This document shows positions 48,161 to 56,828 of a stretch of DNA of 64,000 nt, piece after piece (position 1 is the first letter of the stretch; every line of letters starts with the position of its first letter). The DNA comes from Streptomyces violaceoruber (GTDB lineage: Bacteria; Actinomycetota; Actinomycetes; Streptomycetales; Streptomycetaceae), in the NCBI RefSeq assembly GCF_033406955.1, contig NZ_CP137734.1, positions 6,634,001 to 6,698,000 of the forward strand. Direction: 5' to 3'. Below the pieces are notes generated by a model. That model saw only the letters and a list, made by a program, of their open reading frames with translations, made no database searches and was not told the origin of the DNA. Position numbers and translations under genes: made by a program.

Positions 48161-48878
48161 CCGCGGCCCACTCCCTCGTCCCCGCGGTCACCAGCTCGGC
48201 GTTGGAGGCGGCCCGGCCGCCGTCCGGCAGGCGCAGGGTGTCCTCCAGGCCGATCCGGGTCGCCAGGCCCAGCCGGCCCGCCAGGCGCAGCACCGGCCAG
48301 GCGCCGCCCTCCTCGCCGTGCAGCAGGACGGGGCGGCCGTGGGCCGTGCCGAGGCGGGCCAGCAGGGCGTGCGCGGAGTCCCGCGCGGCCGCCGGGTCGG
48401 GGTCCGTCACCTCCGCCAGCACCCGCAGGACCCTCGGCCCGAGCGGTGAGCGCCGGAACAGGGCCGCCCCCTCCGTGCCGGACCAGATGCCCGCCTCCAC
48501 CGCGACCCCGCGTTCGATCAGCGCGGCGGCGACCTCCTCGGCGCCCGGCTCGTGCCAGTTGACCGAGGCGTGGTCGGGCAGCGCCGTCCAGCTCCGGATC
48601 CGCGCGACCCGGGCCGCCGGACCGGGCTCGGCCCAGGCGCCCGTCGTGACGCCGACCGGCACCGACGCCGGGACCCGCGCCCTGATCGCCTCCAGCGTCG
48701 CCGCGAGCACGCGCGGCGACAGCGTGTCCCGCCCGCACGGTGTCTTCGGGTGGACGTGGACGTCGGTGGCTCCGGCGGCGACCGCTTCGGCCACCGAGTC
48801 GGCGACCGCCTCCGGCGACAGCGGCACCACGGCACCGTCGGCGCTCGTCCGCGCCCCGTTCACACACAGCTGCACCAT
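48141..48878 (-). CDS. Beta-keto acid cleavage enzyme (BKACE, DUF849) family protein
   Basis: The protein has 245 residues. It begins MVQLCVNGART and shows HVHPKTPCGRDTL (zinc-ligand His pair), GVTTGAW, HASVNWHEPGA and VEAGIWSGTEGA, which are conserved blocks of the BKACE TIM barrel. The family condenses a beta-keto acid with acetyl-CoA to give acetoacetate and a CoA ester (3-keto-5-aminohexanoate cleavage type). It is shorter than the typical 270-310 residues, so substrate range may differ. The ATG at 48878 is used. The gene's 3' end (GHD plus stop) lies in the last unit of the tandem array. Confidence 0.88.
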   Translation of the reverse strand: MVQLCVNGARTSADGAVVPLSPEAVADSVAEAVAAGATDVHVHPKTPCGRDTLSPRVLAATLEAIRARVPASVPVGVTTGAWAEPGPAARVARIRSWTALPDHASVNWHEPGAEEVAAALIERGVAVEAGIWSGTEGAALFRRSPLGPRVLRVLAEVTDPDPAAARDSAHALLARLGTAHGRPVLLHGEEGGAWPVLRLAGRLGLATRIGLEDTLRLPDGGRAASNAELVTAGTREWAAARRGHD

Positions 48879-48977
48879 TCCCCCATGGTGCCGGGCGCCA
48901 CCGACAGCGCCCGCCGGACCCGGTGCCGTACCGGCCACCGGGGGTGCGGCATCCCCGGCACACACCCCCTCGGTCGG

Positions 48978-49580
48978 CTACGCCGACATCAGCAGCCGTC
49001 CCCGCCGGGCGTCCGCGCGCGCGTCGGGGGTGAGGACGGGCCGCGGCACCAGGATGCCGCAGTCCGAGCAGACGGGGCCCGTCGAGGGTTCGTGGTCCAG
49101 GTCGTACTTCCAGACGAGGCGGTCCCCGTCGCACACCGGGCACACGGCGCCCGGCTCACGCTCCAGCGCGGAGATCAGCCGGCGCAGCACCTCCGCCAGC
49201 GGTCCGTCGGGATGGACCCGGGGGTCGTCGCACCAGGCCACTCCGAACCCGCCCCAGGTCAGCCGGTGCCAGTCGTCCACGCTGCCCGGCCTGCGCAGCC
49301 CGTCGTGCTTCTCCTTCCTGCGCCGCTCGGCGAAGGCGACCTCGTAGGCCAGCCACACCGAACGCGCCTCCTCCAGCTCCTCCAGTGCGGCCACGAGCCG
49401 CGCTGGGTCGGGGGAGCGGTCCTCGGGACCGAACCCGGCCCGGGAGCAGAGATGGTCCCAGGTCGCCCTGTGCCCATAAGGGGCGAATCGCTCAAGGCAC
49501 TTGCGCAGCGAATAGCGCCGCAGCGCCAGGTCGCACCGTGGATCGCGGACCTGTCTCGCCAGACTTCGGAAACCGGCCAT
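48978..49580 (-). CDS. Hypothetical protein with C-terminal zinc ribbon
   Basis: The protein has 200 residues. The first 130 residues are helical, rich in Arg, Glu and Trp, with no recognised domain (LVAALEELEEARSVWLAYE; FGVAWCDDPRVHPDGP). The C-terminal 55 residues carry two CxxC knuckles, CPVC and CSDC, spaced as in a zinc ribbon. GGAGG lies 8 nt before the ATG at 49580. I do not recognise the family and can only suggest a nucleic-acid- or protein-binding role from the zinc ribbon. It is divergent from the penicillin-acylase gene. The 222 bp between them hold no evident gene. Confidence 0.75.
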   Translation of the reverse strand: MAGFRSLARQVRDPRCDLALRRYSLRKCLERFAPYGHRATWDHLCSRAGFGPEDRSPDPARLVAALEELEEARSVWLAYEVAFAERRRKEKHDGLRRPGSVDDWHRLTWGGFGVAWCDDPRVHPDGPLAEVLRRLISALEREPGAVCPVCDGDRLVWKYDLDHEPSTGPVCSDCGILVPRPVLTPDARADARRGRLLMSA

Positions 49581-49802
49581 CGCCCTGCACCTCCGTCACA
49601 CCTTCACCTGTACTCGGGTCACTTCGGCGTCGCCGTACGGACGTCGCCGAATAGACGTATCGACAACCGATTCGGCTCCATCCGATTTCCGATGCCCCCC
49701 ATAAGCCGATCCACCCGCTCCCAAAAAGTGACGCATGTTCACCTTCCCACTCGGGGATACCGGCGGTAACGTCCCGCCACACCCCCGTCGGGAGGAGCTG
49801 CC

Positions 49803-52610
49803 ATGCCACGGCGCACCCCACGCAACGCCCTCGACAGACTGAGAACTCCCCGCGGCTTCCACGGGTTCCTGAAGACCGCATCCGTATGCGCCCTCGTTGC
49901 CGGACTTTTGTCACCGCTTTCCCCGGCGATGGCCGCCGGGAACGCGACCGCCGAGGTCACGGCCGCCGAAGCGGCCCCCAACGACCACTGCGGCGGCCAG
50001 TGTTCCGACATCCTGCCGCCCGGCCAGAACGGCGACGCCACCCTCGCCCAGATCCTCCTCAACCAGGCCTTCGGCACCCAGCCCGCGCACGCCGAGGACC
50101 AGCTGGGCCCCTACGCGAACCTCGCCACCGGCTACTCCGGCCTCACCAACGACAAGATCAACACCTTCTTCAACGACGCCTCCTTCGGCGTCCCGGACGG
50201 CCAGGCCGCCTCCACCGTCCGCCCCGCCGGACGCGACGACGTCACCATCGTCCGCGACAAGAAGACCGGCGTGCCGCACATCACCGGCACCACCCGCTAC
50301 GGCACCGAGTTCGGCGCCGGCTACGCGGCCGCTCAGGACCGGCTCTGGCTCATGGACCTCTTCCGGCACGTCGGACGCGGCCAGTTGACCCCGTTCGCCG
50401 GCGGCGCCCCCGCCAACCAGGGCCTGGAGCAGCAGTTCTGGCGCAGTGCCCCCTACACCGAGGCGGACCTGGAGGCGCAGATCGAGAGCGCCGCCGCCAA
50501 GGCCGGGGAACGCGGCGAGCTGGCCCTGGCCGACGTGGACGCCTACGTCGCCGGTGTCAACGCCTACATCGACGCCTCCGACAAGGGCCGCTACTTCCCC
50601 GGCGAGTACGTCCTGACCGGCCACAAGGACGCCATCACCAACGCCGGCACCATCGAGCACTTCAAGCGCTCCGACCTGATCGCGCTGGCCTCCGTCATCG
50701 GCTCCCTCTTCGGCGCGGGCGGCGGCGGCGAGGTCAACAACGCGCTCTCCCTCCTCGCCGCCCAGGAGAAGTACGGCGTCGCCGAGGGCACCGAGGTCTG
50801 GGAGTCCTTCCGCCAGCGCAACGACCCCGAGGCCGTCCTCACCCAGCAGGACGGCAGTTTCCCCTACCTGCCCACCCCGGACGACCCGCAGGGCCTCGCC
50901 CTGCCCGACGCCGGGTCGGTCGAGCCGGAACCGCTGGTGTACGACCGTACGGGCAGTGCCGGGGCGGCGGGCGCGACCGGTGCCTCCGCCAAGTCCGCGG
51001 AAGCGGCGGTGACCTCGGCGCGGCGCGGCATGTCCAACGCCCTGGTCGTCAGCGGCGAGCACACCGCGAGCGGCCACCCGGTCGCCGTCTTCGGACCCCA
51101 GACCGGCTACTTCGCGCCGCAACTGCTCATGCTCCAGGAGATCCAGGGCCCCGGCATCAGCGCCCGCGGCGCCTCCTTCGCGGGCCTGAGCATGTACGTC
51201 GAACTCGGCCGCGGCCAGGACTACGCCTGGAGCGCGACCACCTCCGGCCAGGACATCATCGACACCTACGCGGTCGAGCTGTGCCAGGACGACTACCACT
51301 ACCTCTACCGCGGCACCTGCACGCCCATGGAGAAGGTCGAGCGGCACAACGCCTGGAAGCCCACCGTCGCCGACTCCACCGCGGCCGGCTCCTACACGAT
51401 GCGCGTCTGGCGCACCAAGTACGGACCGGTCGAGTCCCGGGCCACGGTCGGCGGCAAGAAGGTCGCCTACACCACCCTGCGCTCCTCCTACCTCCACGAG
51501 GCCGACTCCATCATCGGCTTCCAGATGCTGAACGACCCGGACTACCTCAACAGCCCCGAGCGCTTCCAGGGCGCCGTCCAGCACATCAACTACACCTTCA
51601 ACTGGTTCTACGCCGACTCCGAGCACACCGCGTACTACAACAGCGGCGACAACCCGGTGCGGGCCGACGGCGTCGACGCCGAGTTCCCGGTCTGGGCCCG
51701 GTCCGCGTACGAGTGGCAGGGCTGGGACCCGGCCGACAACACCGCCCGGTACACCGGCGCGTCCGCCCACCCGCAGTCGGTCGACCAGGACTACTACATC
51801 TCCTGGAACAACAAGCAGGCCAGGGACTACCCGGCCGCCTCCTGGGGCAACGGCTCCGTGCACCGCGGCAACCTGCTCGACGACCGGGTGAAGAAGCTGG
51901 TCGAGGGCGGCGGCGTCACGCGCACCGCGCTGGTGAAGGCCATGGCCGAAGCGGCCCTCGCCGACCTGCGGGCCGAGGACGTCCTGCCCGACCTGCTGAA
52001 GGTGGTCGAGTCCGCGCCGGTGACCGACCCGGCGGCGAAGACGGCCGTGGCCGGGCTGAAGGCGTGGCTGTCCGCGGGCGGCCTGCGCGCGGAGACCTCG
52101 GCGGGCTCGAAGAAGTACGCCCACGCCGACGCGATCCGCACCCTGGACGCCTGGTGGCCGCTGCTGGTGAAGGCCGAGTTCGAACCCGGGCTGGGCACCG
52201 ACCTGTACACCGCCCTCACCCGCAACCTGCCCGTCGACGAGTCCCCGTCCGCCGCCCACGGCCCGACCGGCGCCCACGCCGGCAGCGCCTTCCAGTACGG
52301 CTGGTGGAGCTATGTCGACAAGGACATCCGATCCGTGCTCGGTGAGTCCGTCAAGGGTCCGCTGGCGCGTCCGTACTGCGGCGGCGGCGACCTCGCCGCC
52401 TGCCGGGACTCCCTGGTCTCCACCCTGAAGGAGGCGGCGGGCCGCACGGCCGCCCAGGTCTATCCCGGCGACGACAACTGCTCGGCGGGGGACCAGTGGT
52501 GCGCCGACTCGGTGATCCACCGCACCCTAGGAGGCATCAAGCACGGCGGCATCAGCTGGCAGAACCGGCCGACCTACCAGCAGGTCGTGGAGTTCACCTC
52601 CCACCGGTGA
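49803..52610 (+). CDS. Secreted penicillin acylase family (Ntn-hydrolase) precursor
   Basis: The protein has 935 residues. The signal peptide (about 1-45) has an Arg-rich start and ends AMAAG. The precursor layout of penicillin/AHL acylases follows: alpha-chain region (about 140-360, with HITGTTRYGTEFGAGYAAAQDRLWLMD), a linker, and the self-cleavage site before Ser411 in GMSNALVVSG, which becomes the N-terminal nucleophile of the beta chain. The beta chain contains the PQTGYFAPQ and FNWFYADSEHTAYYNSG segments. It hydrolyses amide bonds of acyl side chains (beta-lactams, homoserine lactones or lipopeptides); the true substrate is unknown. GGAGGAG precedes the ATG. At 935 residues it is longer than classical penicillin acylases. 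Confidence 0.93.
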   Translation: MPRRTPRNALDRLRTPRGFHGFLKTASVCALVAGLLSPLSPAMAAGNATAEVTAAEAAPNDHCGGQCSDILPPGQNGDATLAQILLNQAFGTQPAHAEDQLGPYANLATGYSGLTNDKINTFFNDASFGVPDGQAASTVRPAGRDDVTIVRDKKTGVPHITGTTRYGTEFGAGYAAAQDRLWLMDLFRHVGRGQLTPFAGGAPANQGLEQQFWRSAPYTEADLEAQIESAAAKAGERGELALADVDAYVAGVNAYIDASDKGRYFPGEYVLTGHKDAITNAGTIEHFKRSDLIALASVIGSLFGAGGGGEVNNALSLLAAQEKYGVAEGTEVWESFRQRNDPEAVLTQQDGSFPYLPTPDDPQGLALPDAGSVEPEPLVYDRTGSAGAAGATGASAKSAEAAVTSARRGMSNALVVSGEHTASGHPVAVFGPQTGYFAPQLLMLQEIQGPGISARGASFAGLSMYVELGRGQDYAWSATTSGQDIIDTYAVELCQDDYHYLYRGTCTPMEKVERHNAWKPTVADSTAAGSYTMRVWRTKYGPVESRATVGGKKVAYTTLRSSYLHEADSIIGFQMLNDPDYLNSPERFQGAVQHINYTFNWFYADSEHTAYYNSGDNPVRADGVDAEFPVWARSAYEWQGWDPADNTARYTGASAHPQSVDQDYYISWNNKQARDYPAASWGNGSVHRGNLLDDRVKKLVEGGGVTRTALVKAMAEAALADLRAEDVLPDLLKVVESAPVTDPAAKTAVAGLKAWLSAGGLRAETSAGSKKYAHADAIRTLDAWWPLLVKAEFEPGLGTDLYTALTRNLPVDESPSAAHGPTGAHAGSAFQYGWWSYVDKDIRSVLGESVKGPLARPYCGGGDLAACRDSLVSTLKEAAGRTAAQVYPGDDNCSAGDQWCADSVIHRTLGGIKHGGISWQNRPTYQQVVEFTSHR

Positions 52611-52626
52611 CCGGCCGGTCCGGCGG

Positions 52627-53892
52627 TCACCGGTAGAGCAGGTACTGGCGGCGGGTCCTTCTGAACGCCGCCAGTTCCCTCTCCCAGCCGTGCACCACCT
52701 CGTCGGTGTCCGCGCCCGCGTCGATCATCGTGCGTACCCGGGTGGACCCGGTGAGCTTGTCGATCCAGTTGTCCGACCGCCAGGCGAAGCCGTCCCAGGC
52801 CTGCCTGGCGGTCACCAGGAGGGCGATTCCGGTGCGCACCGGGTCGAACGCGGCCCGGTCGTGCACGTGGAGCTGCACACCGCCGACGGTCTTCCCCTGG
52901 AACTTGGAGAAGGTGGGCGCGAAGTACGCCTCCCTGAAGCGCACTCCCGGCAGGCCGACGTCGTTCGCGGCGGCGGCCCAGCCTCCGTCGATGCCCTCGG
53001 CGCCCAGCAGTTCGAACGGGCGGGTGGTGCCGCGCCCTTCGGAGAGGTTCGTGCCCTCGAACAGGCAGGTCCCCGAGTACACCAGCGCGCACTCCGGCGT
53101 GGGCATGTTCGGGCTCGGCGGCACCCAGGGCAGCCCGTAGGCGTCGTAGAACTCCGACCGCTTCCAGCCCGTCATCGTCACCGTCTCCAGCGGCACCGGC
53201 GACGGCAGGAACTCGCCGTTGAAGAGCAGCGCCAGCTCGGCGACCGTCATGCCGTGCGCCTGCGCGATCGGCTGCCGCCCGACGAAGGTCGCGAACTCCT
53301 TGTGCAGGACCGGGCCGAGGGCCTCCCGTCCGGTCACCGGGTTCGGGCGGTCCAGGACCACGAACCGCTTCCCCGCGAGCCCGGCCGCCTCCATGCAGTC
53401 GAACAGCGTCCAGATGTACGTGTAGAAGCGCGCGCCCACGTCCTGGATGTCGAAGACGACGGTGTCCACGCCGGACGCCGTGAACACGTCAGCGAGCGGC
53501 TGCCCGCTCTTCAGGTACGTGTCGTAGACCGGCAGCCCGGTGGCGGGGTCGTCGTAGCGGCCCTCGGAGCCGCCCGCCTGCGCCGTACCGCGGAAGCCGT
53601 GCTCGGGGCCGAAGACGGCGGTCAGGTTCACCCGGTCGTCGGCGTGCATGACGTCGACGATGTGGCGCACGTCCCGGGTGATGCCGGTCGGGTTGGTGAC
53701 GACGCCGACCTTCTGTCCGTCGAGCCGGGCGTAGCCGTCGTCGGCGAGGCGCTCGAAGCCGGTGCGCAGCCGGCGGCCGGCGCCTCCGTGGCCCGCGGGT
53801 GCCGCGTGGGCCGTGCCCGCCGCCGTGGCAGCGGTGGTGCTGGCCGCCACCGCGGCCGTCGTGGCGAGCAGGTTCCGTCTGGACAGCGTCAT
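52627..53892 (-). CDS. Exported NamZ-type (DUF1343) exo-beta-N-acetylmuramidase
   Basis: The protein has 421 residues. A twin-arginine signal is visible (SRRNLL, then Ala-rich h-region to THAHAAP at about residue 33). The NamZ/DUF1343 domain covers the rest, with VGVVTNPTGI, FGPEHGFRG, DIQDVGARFYTYIWTLFDCMEAA, DRPNP and the SGTCLFEGTNLSEGRGTTRPFE block (key part GTNLSEGRG). Family members release terminal MurNAc from peptidoglycan fragments (GH171), so a role in wall recycling or fragment scavenging is likely. GGAGG lies 7 nt before the ATG at 53892. It converges with the acylase gene (16 bp apart). Confidence 0.92.
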   Translation of the reverse strand: MTLSRRNLLATTAAVAASTTAATAAGTAHAAPAGHGGAGRRLRTGFERLADDGYARLDGQKVGVVTNPTGITRDVRHIVDVMHADDRVNLTAVFGPEHGFRGTAQAGGSEGRYDDPATGLPVYDTYLKSGQPLADVFTASGVDTVVFDIQDVGARFYTYIWTLFDCMEAAGLAGKRFVVLDRPNPVTGREALGPVLHKEFATFVGRQPIAQAHGMTVAELALLFNGEFLPSPVPLETVTMTGWKRSEFYDAYGLPWVPPSPNMPTPECALVYSGTCLFEGTNLSEGRGTTRPFELLGAEGIDGGWAAAANDVGLPGVRFREAYFAPTFSKFQGKTVGGVQLHVHDRAAFDPVRTGIALLVTARQAWDGFAWRSDNWIDKLTGSTRVRTMIDAGADTDEVVHGWERELAAFRRTRRQYLLYR

Positions 53893-53995
53893 GCGGTGAC
53901 CTCCGTGATCGCGGCGGGTGTCATGCGCACGCACGCTAACCCGCACTCCCCGGCGCGGGGAATGGAGTAGACCGCGGTTCGCCTCTTCCGTACGA

Positions 53996-54015
53996 CATAC
54001 CGACTGGTTAGTCTG
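53996..54015. promoter_or_regulatory. Palindromic element in front of the SDR-TetR unit
   Basis: CATACCGACTGGTTAGTCTG keeps the full left arm of the 20-bp motif found at 57894 and 31777. Its right arm is degenerate where it overlaps TTAGTCT, a likely -10 region. It lies 61 bp before the SDR start. Confidence 0.5.
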
Positions 54016-54075
54016 GCGCTGCAACAGGGGGCGAGCAGTGCCCGAGCAGTGCCCGAGTCGTGCCGAAGGAGACCG

Positions 54076-54846
54076 ATGGTGGAAGCCGTCCAGGATGCCG
54101 GAGTCGTCGTCACCGGGGCGGGAGGCGGCATCGGGGCCGCGCTGGCCCGCCGCTTCGCCGCCGAGGGAGCCAGGGTCGTCGTCAACGACCTGGACGCGGC
54201 CCGGGCGAAGGACGTCGCCGACGAGATCGGCGGCATCGCGGTCCCCGGCGACGCCTCGGCGATCGTCGCCGAGGCGCGTGCGGCGCTGGGCGGCACGGTC
54301 GACGTGTACTGCGCCAACGCGGGCGTCGGGTCCGAGGGTTCGCAGGCCGCGGGGGAGGCCGTCTGGGCGCTCGCCTGGGACGTCAACGTCATGGCCCACG
54401 TGCGGGCGGCCCACGAGCTGCTCCCCGACTGGCTGGAGCGCGGCAGCGGCCGCTTCGTCTCCACCGTGTCGGCCGCCGGGCTGCTCACCATGATCGGGGC
54501 CGCCCCCTACAGCGTCACCAAGCACGGCGCGTACGCCTTCGCCGAGTGGCTGTCCCTGACCTACCGCCATCGCGGGATCAAGGTGCACGCCATCTGTCCG
54601 CAAGGGGTGCGCACCGACATGCTGGCCGCCAGCGGCAGCGCGGGCGACCTGGTGCTGCGGCCCACCGCGATCGAACCGGCGGACGTCGCGGACGCCCTGT
54701 TCCAGGGCATCGAGGAGGACCGCTTCCTCATCCTGCCGCACCCCGAGGTGGCCGGGTACTACCAGGCCCGGGCGGCCGACCCCGACCGCTGGCTGCACGG
54801 CATGAACCGGCTCCAGCGGCAGTGGGAGGAGACGACCGCCCGGTGA
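54076..54846 (+). CDS. Short-chain dehydrogenase/reductase
   Basis: The protein has 256 residues with a classical SDR fold. The NAD(P) motif is VVVTGAGGGIGAALARRFA (TGxxxGxG), NAG appears in VYCANAGVG, and the catalytic residues are Ser in VSTVSAAG and Tyr/Lys in YSVTKHG. The ICPQGVRTDM segment follows. It oxidises or reduces a hydroxy/keto group; given its neighbours, a hydroxyacyl-CoA or related lipid intermediate is likely. AAGGAG lies 5 nt before the ATG at 54076. It is followed on the same strand by an acyl-CoA-synthetase remnant and a TetR gene. Confidence 0.93.
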   Translation: MVEAVQDAGVVVTGAGGGIGAALARRFAAEGARVVVNDLDAARAKDVADEIGGIAVPGDASAIVAEARAALGGTVDVYCANAGVGSEGSQAAGEAVWALAWDVNVMAHVRAAHELLPDWLERGSGRFVSTVSAAGLLTMIGAAPYSVTKHGAYAFAEWLSLTYRHRGIKVHAICPQGVRTDMLAASGSAGDLVLRPTAIEPADVADALFQGIEEDRFLILPHPEVAGYYQARAADPDRWLHGMNRLQRQWEETTAR

Positions 54847-54881
54847 CCCCCGCCGGGGCGCACGCCCCGGCCCGGGCCGCC

Positions 54882-54929
54882 CTGCCCGACGCGCCGGGGA
54901 CGGCAAGTGGGAAGATCCTCCGTCGGGAA
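54882..54929 (+). pseudogene. Remnant of an acyl-CoA synthetase C-terminus
   Basis: The translated segment LPDAPGTASGKILRRE resembles the conserved end of AMP-forming acyl-CoA synthetases (consensus LPRTxxGKxLRREL), including the catalytic Lys of the A10 motif. Nothing else of the roughly 500-residue enzyme is present between the SDR stop and the TetR start. The simplest reading is that a synthetase gene was deleted from this lipid-catabolic locus and left its last codons. Chance similarity cannot be excluded for so short a stretch. Confidence 0.45.
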
Positions 54930-55004
54930 CCGCGTTCCCACAGGCATCAGGACGGACACGGAACGCACGGAACGGACCGTGCAACGGAAAGGCAGGTGAC
55001 GGCA

Positions 55005-55598
55005 GTGCCCAGGACCACGGACGGGGACGGCACTCCGGTGCCGCAGCGGCTCCTGGCCGCCGCCACCCGGCTCTTCGCCGAGCAGGGCTACGACCGCACC
55101 TCGGTACAGGAGATCGTCGAGGCGGCGGGCGTCACCAAGGGCGCGCTCTACCACTACTTCGGCTCCAAGGACGACCTTCTGCACGAGGTGTACGCGCGCG
55201 TGCTGCGCCTCCAGCAGGAACGCCTGGACGCCTTCGCGGACGCCGACGAGCCGGTCGAGAAGCGGGTGCGGGACGCGGCGGCCGACGTCGTCGTCACGAC
55301 CATCGAGAACCTCGACGACGCGTCGATCTTCTTCCGCTCCATGCACCAGCTCAGCCCGGAGAAGAACAAACAGGTGCGCGCGGAGCGCCGGCGCTACCAC
55401 GAGCGCTTCCGCGCGCTGATCGAGGAGGGGCAGCGGACCGGCGTCTTCACCAAGGAGATTCCGGCCGACCTGGTGGTGGACTACCACTTCGGGTCCATCC
55501 ACCACCTGTCCACCTGGTACCGCCCCGACGGGCCGCTCAGCCCGCAGGAGGTCGCCGACCACCTCGCCGGCCTGCTGCTGCGCGCCCTGCGCCCCTGA
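55005..55598 (+). CDS. TetR-family regulator (fatty-acid type)
   Basis: The protein has 197 residues. The HTH (about 15-62) includes TSVQEIVEAAGVTKGALYHYFGSKDDLLHEV, the form common in acyl-CoA-responsive TetR proteins, followed by a TetR_C_33-like helical domain (FFRSMHQLSPEKNKQVRAERR). The GTG at 55005 follows AGGTGA by 5 nt; a GTG three codons earlier is possible. It lies between two operons of lipid catabolism, and each has a related palindrome in its promoter (53996 and 57894). This makes it the prime candidate to bind those sites. It ends 10 bp from the convergent acyl-CoA dehydrogenase gene. Confidence 0.9.
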   Translation: MPRTTDGDGTPVPQRLLAAATRLFAEQGYDRTSVQEIVEAAGVTKGALYHYFGSKDDLLHEVYARVLRLQQERLDAFADADEPVEKRVRDAAADVVVTTIENLDDASIFFRSMHQLSPEKNKQVRAERRRYHERFRALIEEGQRTGVFTKEIPADLVVDYHFGSIHHLSTWYRPDGPLSPQEVADHLAGLLLRALRP

Positions 55599-55608
55599 GG
55601 CGCCCGCC

Positions 55609-56823
55609 TCACCGGTACTTCTTGAGCTCCCTGCGGGCCAGCGAGCGCTGGTGCACCTCGTCGGGACCGTCGGCGATCATCAGCGTCCGGGCGCCCGCGT
55701 ACAGCTCGGCCAGCGGGAAGTCCTGACTCACGCCGCCCGCGCCGTGCAGCTGGATCGCCCGGTCGATGATGCCGACCACGGCGCGGGGCGTGGCGATCTT
55801 GATGGCCTGGATCTCGGTGTGCGCGCCCCGGTTGCCGACCGTGTCCATCAGCCAGGCCGTCTTCAGCACCAGCAGCCGCAGCTGCTCGACGGTGACCCGG
55901 GCGTCCGCGATCCAGTTGTGGACCACGCCCTGCTGGGCCAGCGCCTTGCCGAAGGCTTCGCGGGACACCGCGCGGCGGCACATCAGCTCGATCGCCCGCT
56001 CGGCCATGCCGATCAGCCGCATGCAGTGGTGGATCCGGCCGGGACCGAGCCGGGCCTGGGCGATGGCGAACCCGCCGCCCTCCTCGCCGATCAGGTTCGA
56101 CACCGGCACGCGCGCGTGGTCGAAGGTCACCTCGGCGTGGCCGCCGTGGTAGTGGTCCTCGTAGCCGAACACCTGCATGGCCCGGTCGACCGTCACCCCG
56201 GGCGTGTCGCGCGGGACCAGCACCATCGACTGCTGGCGGCGGATGTCCTCGCCGTCGGGGTCCGTCTTGCCCATCACGATGAAGATCTTGCAGTCCGGGT
56301 TCATCGCCCCGGAGATGTACCACTTGCGGCCCGTGACGACGTACTCGTCGCCGTCGCGTTCGATGTGCGTGGTGATGTTCGTGGCGTCGGAGGAGGCCAC
56401 CTCCGGCTCCGTCATCGCGAACGCGGACCGGATCTCCCCGGCGAGCAGGGGCTCCAGCCACTGCTTCCGCTGCGCCTCGTCGGCGAACTGGGCCAGCACC
56501 TCCATGTTCCCGGTGTCCGGCGCCGCGCAGTTCGTCGCCGTCGGCGCCAGCTGCGGGCTGCGGCCGGTGATCTCGGCGAGCGGGGCGTACTGGAGGTTGG
56601 TGAGGCCGGCGCCGTGCTCGGCGTCGGGCAGGAACAGGTTCCACAGGCCCTGGCGGCGGGCCTCGGCCTTGAGGTCCTCCACGACCTGCGGGGTGTCCCA
56701 GGGGGAGGCGAGGCGGGCGCGCTGCTCGTGGGCGACCTGCTCGGCCGGGTAGACGTACTCGTCCATGAAGGCGAGCAGCCGGGCGCGGAGTTCCTCGGTG
56801 TGTGCGTCGTACGCGAAGTCCAT
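55609..56823 (-). CDS. Acyl-CoA dehydrogenase, ACAD10/11-like
   Basis: The protein has 404 residues, somewhat longer than short-chain ACADs. It shows AFAMTEPEVASSDATNI, VVTGRKWYISGAMNPDCKIFI and HYHGGHAEVTFDHARVP. The C-terminal ADGPDEVH motif replaces the YEGTxQIQ catalytic segment of standard ACADs, which is typical of the ACAD10/11 and LvaC-like group. The ATG at 56823 lies 5 bp after the kinase stop, so the two are one operon. In eukaryotic ACAD10/11 the kinase and dehydrogenase are fused in one chain and degrade 4-hydroxyacyl-CoAs through a phosphorylated intermediate. Here the same modules are separate. Confidence 0.92.
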   Translation of the reverse strand: MDFAYDAHTEELRARLLAFMDEYVYPAEQVAHEQRARLASPWDTPQVVEDLKAEARRQGLWNLFLPDAEHGAGLTNLQYAPLAEITGRSPQLAPTATNCAAPDTGNMEVLAQFADEAQRKQWLEPLLAGEIRSAFAMTEPEVASSDATNITTHIERDGDEYVVTGRKWYISGAMNPDCKIFIVMGKTDPDGEDIRRQQSMVLVPRDTPGVTVDRAMQVFGYEDHYHGGHAEVTFDHARVPVSNLIGEEGGGFAIAQARLGPGRIHHCMRLIGMAERAIELMCRRAVSREAFGKALAQQGVVHNWIADARVTVEQLRLLVLKTAWLMDTVGNRGAHTEIQAIKIATPRAVVGIIDRAIQLHGAGGVSQDFPLAELYAGARTLMIADGPDEVHQRSLARRELKKYR

Positions 56824-56828
56824 GCGGG

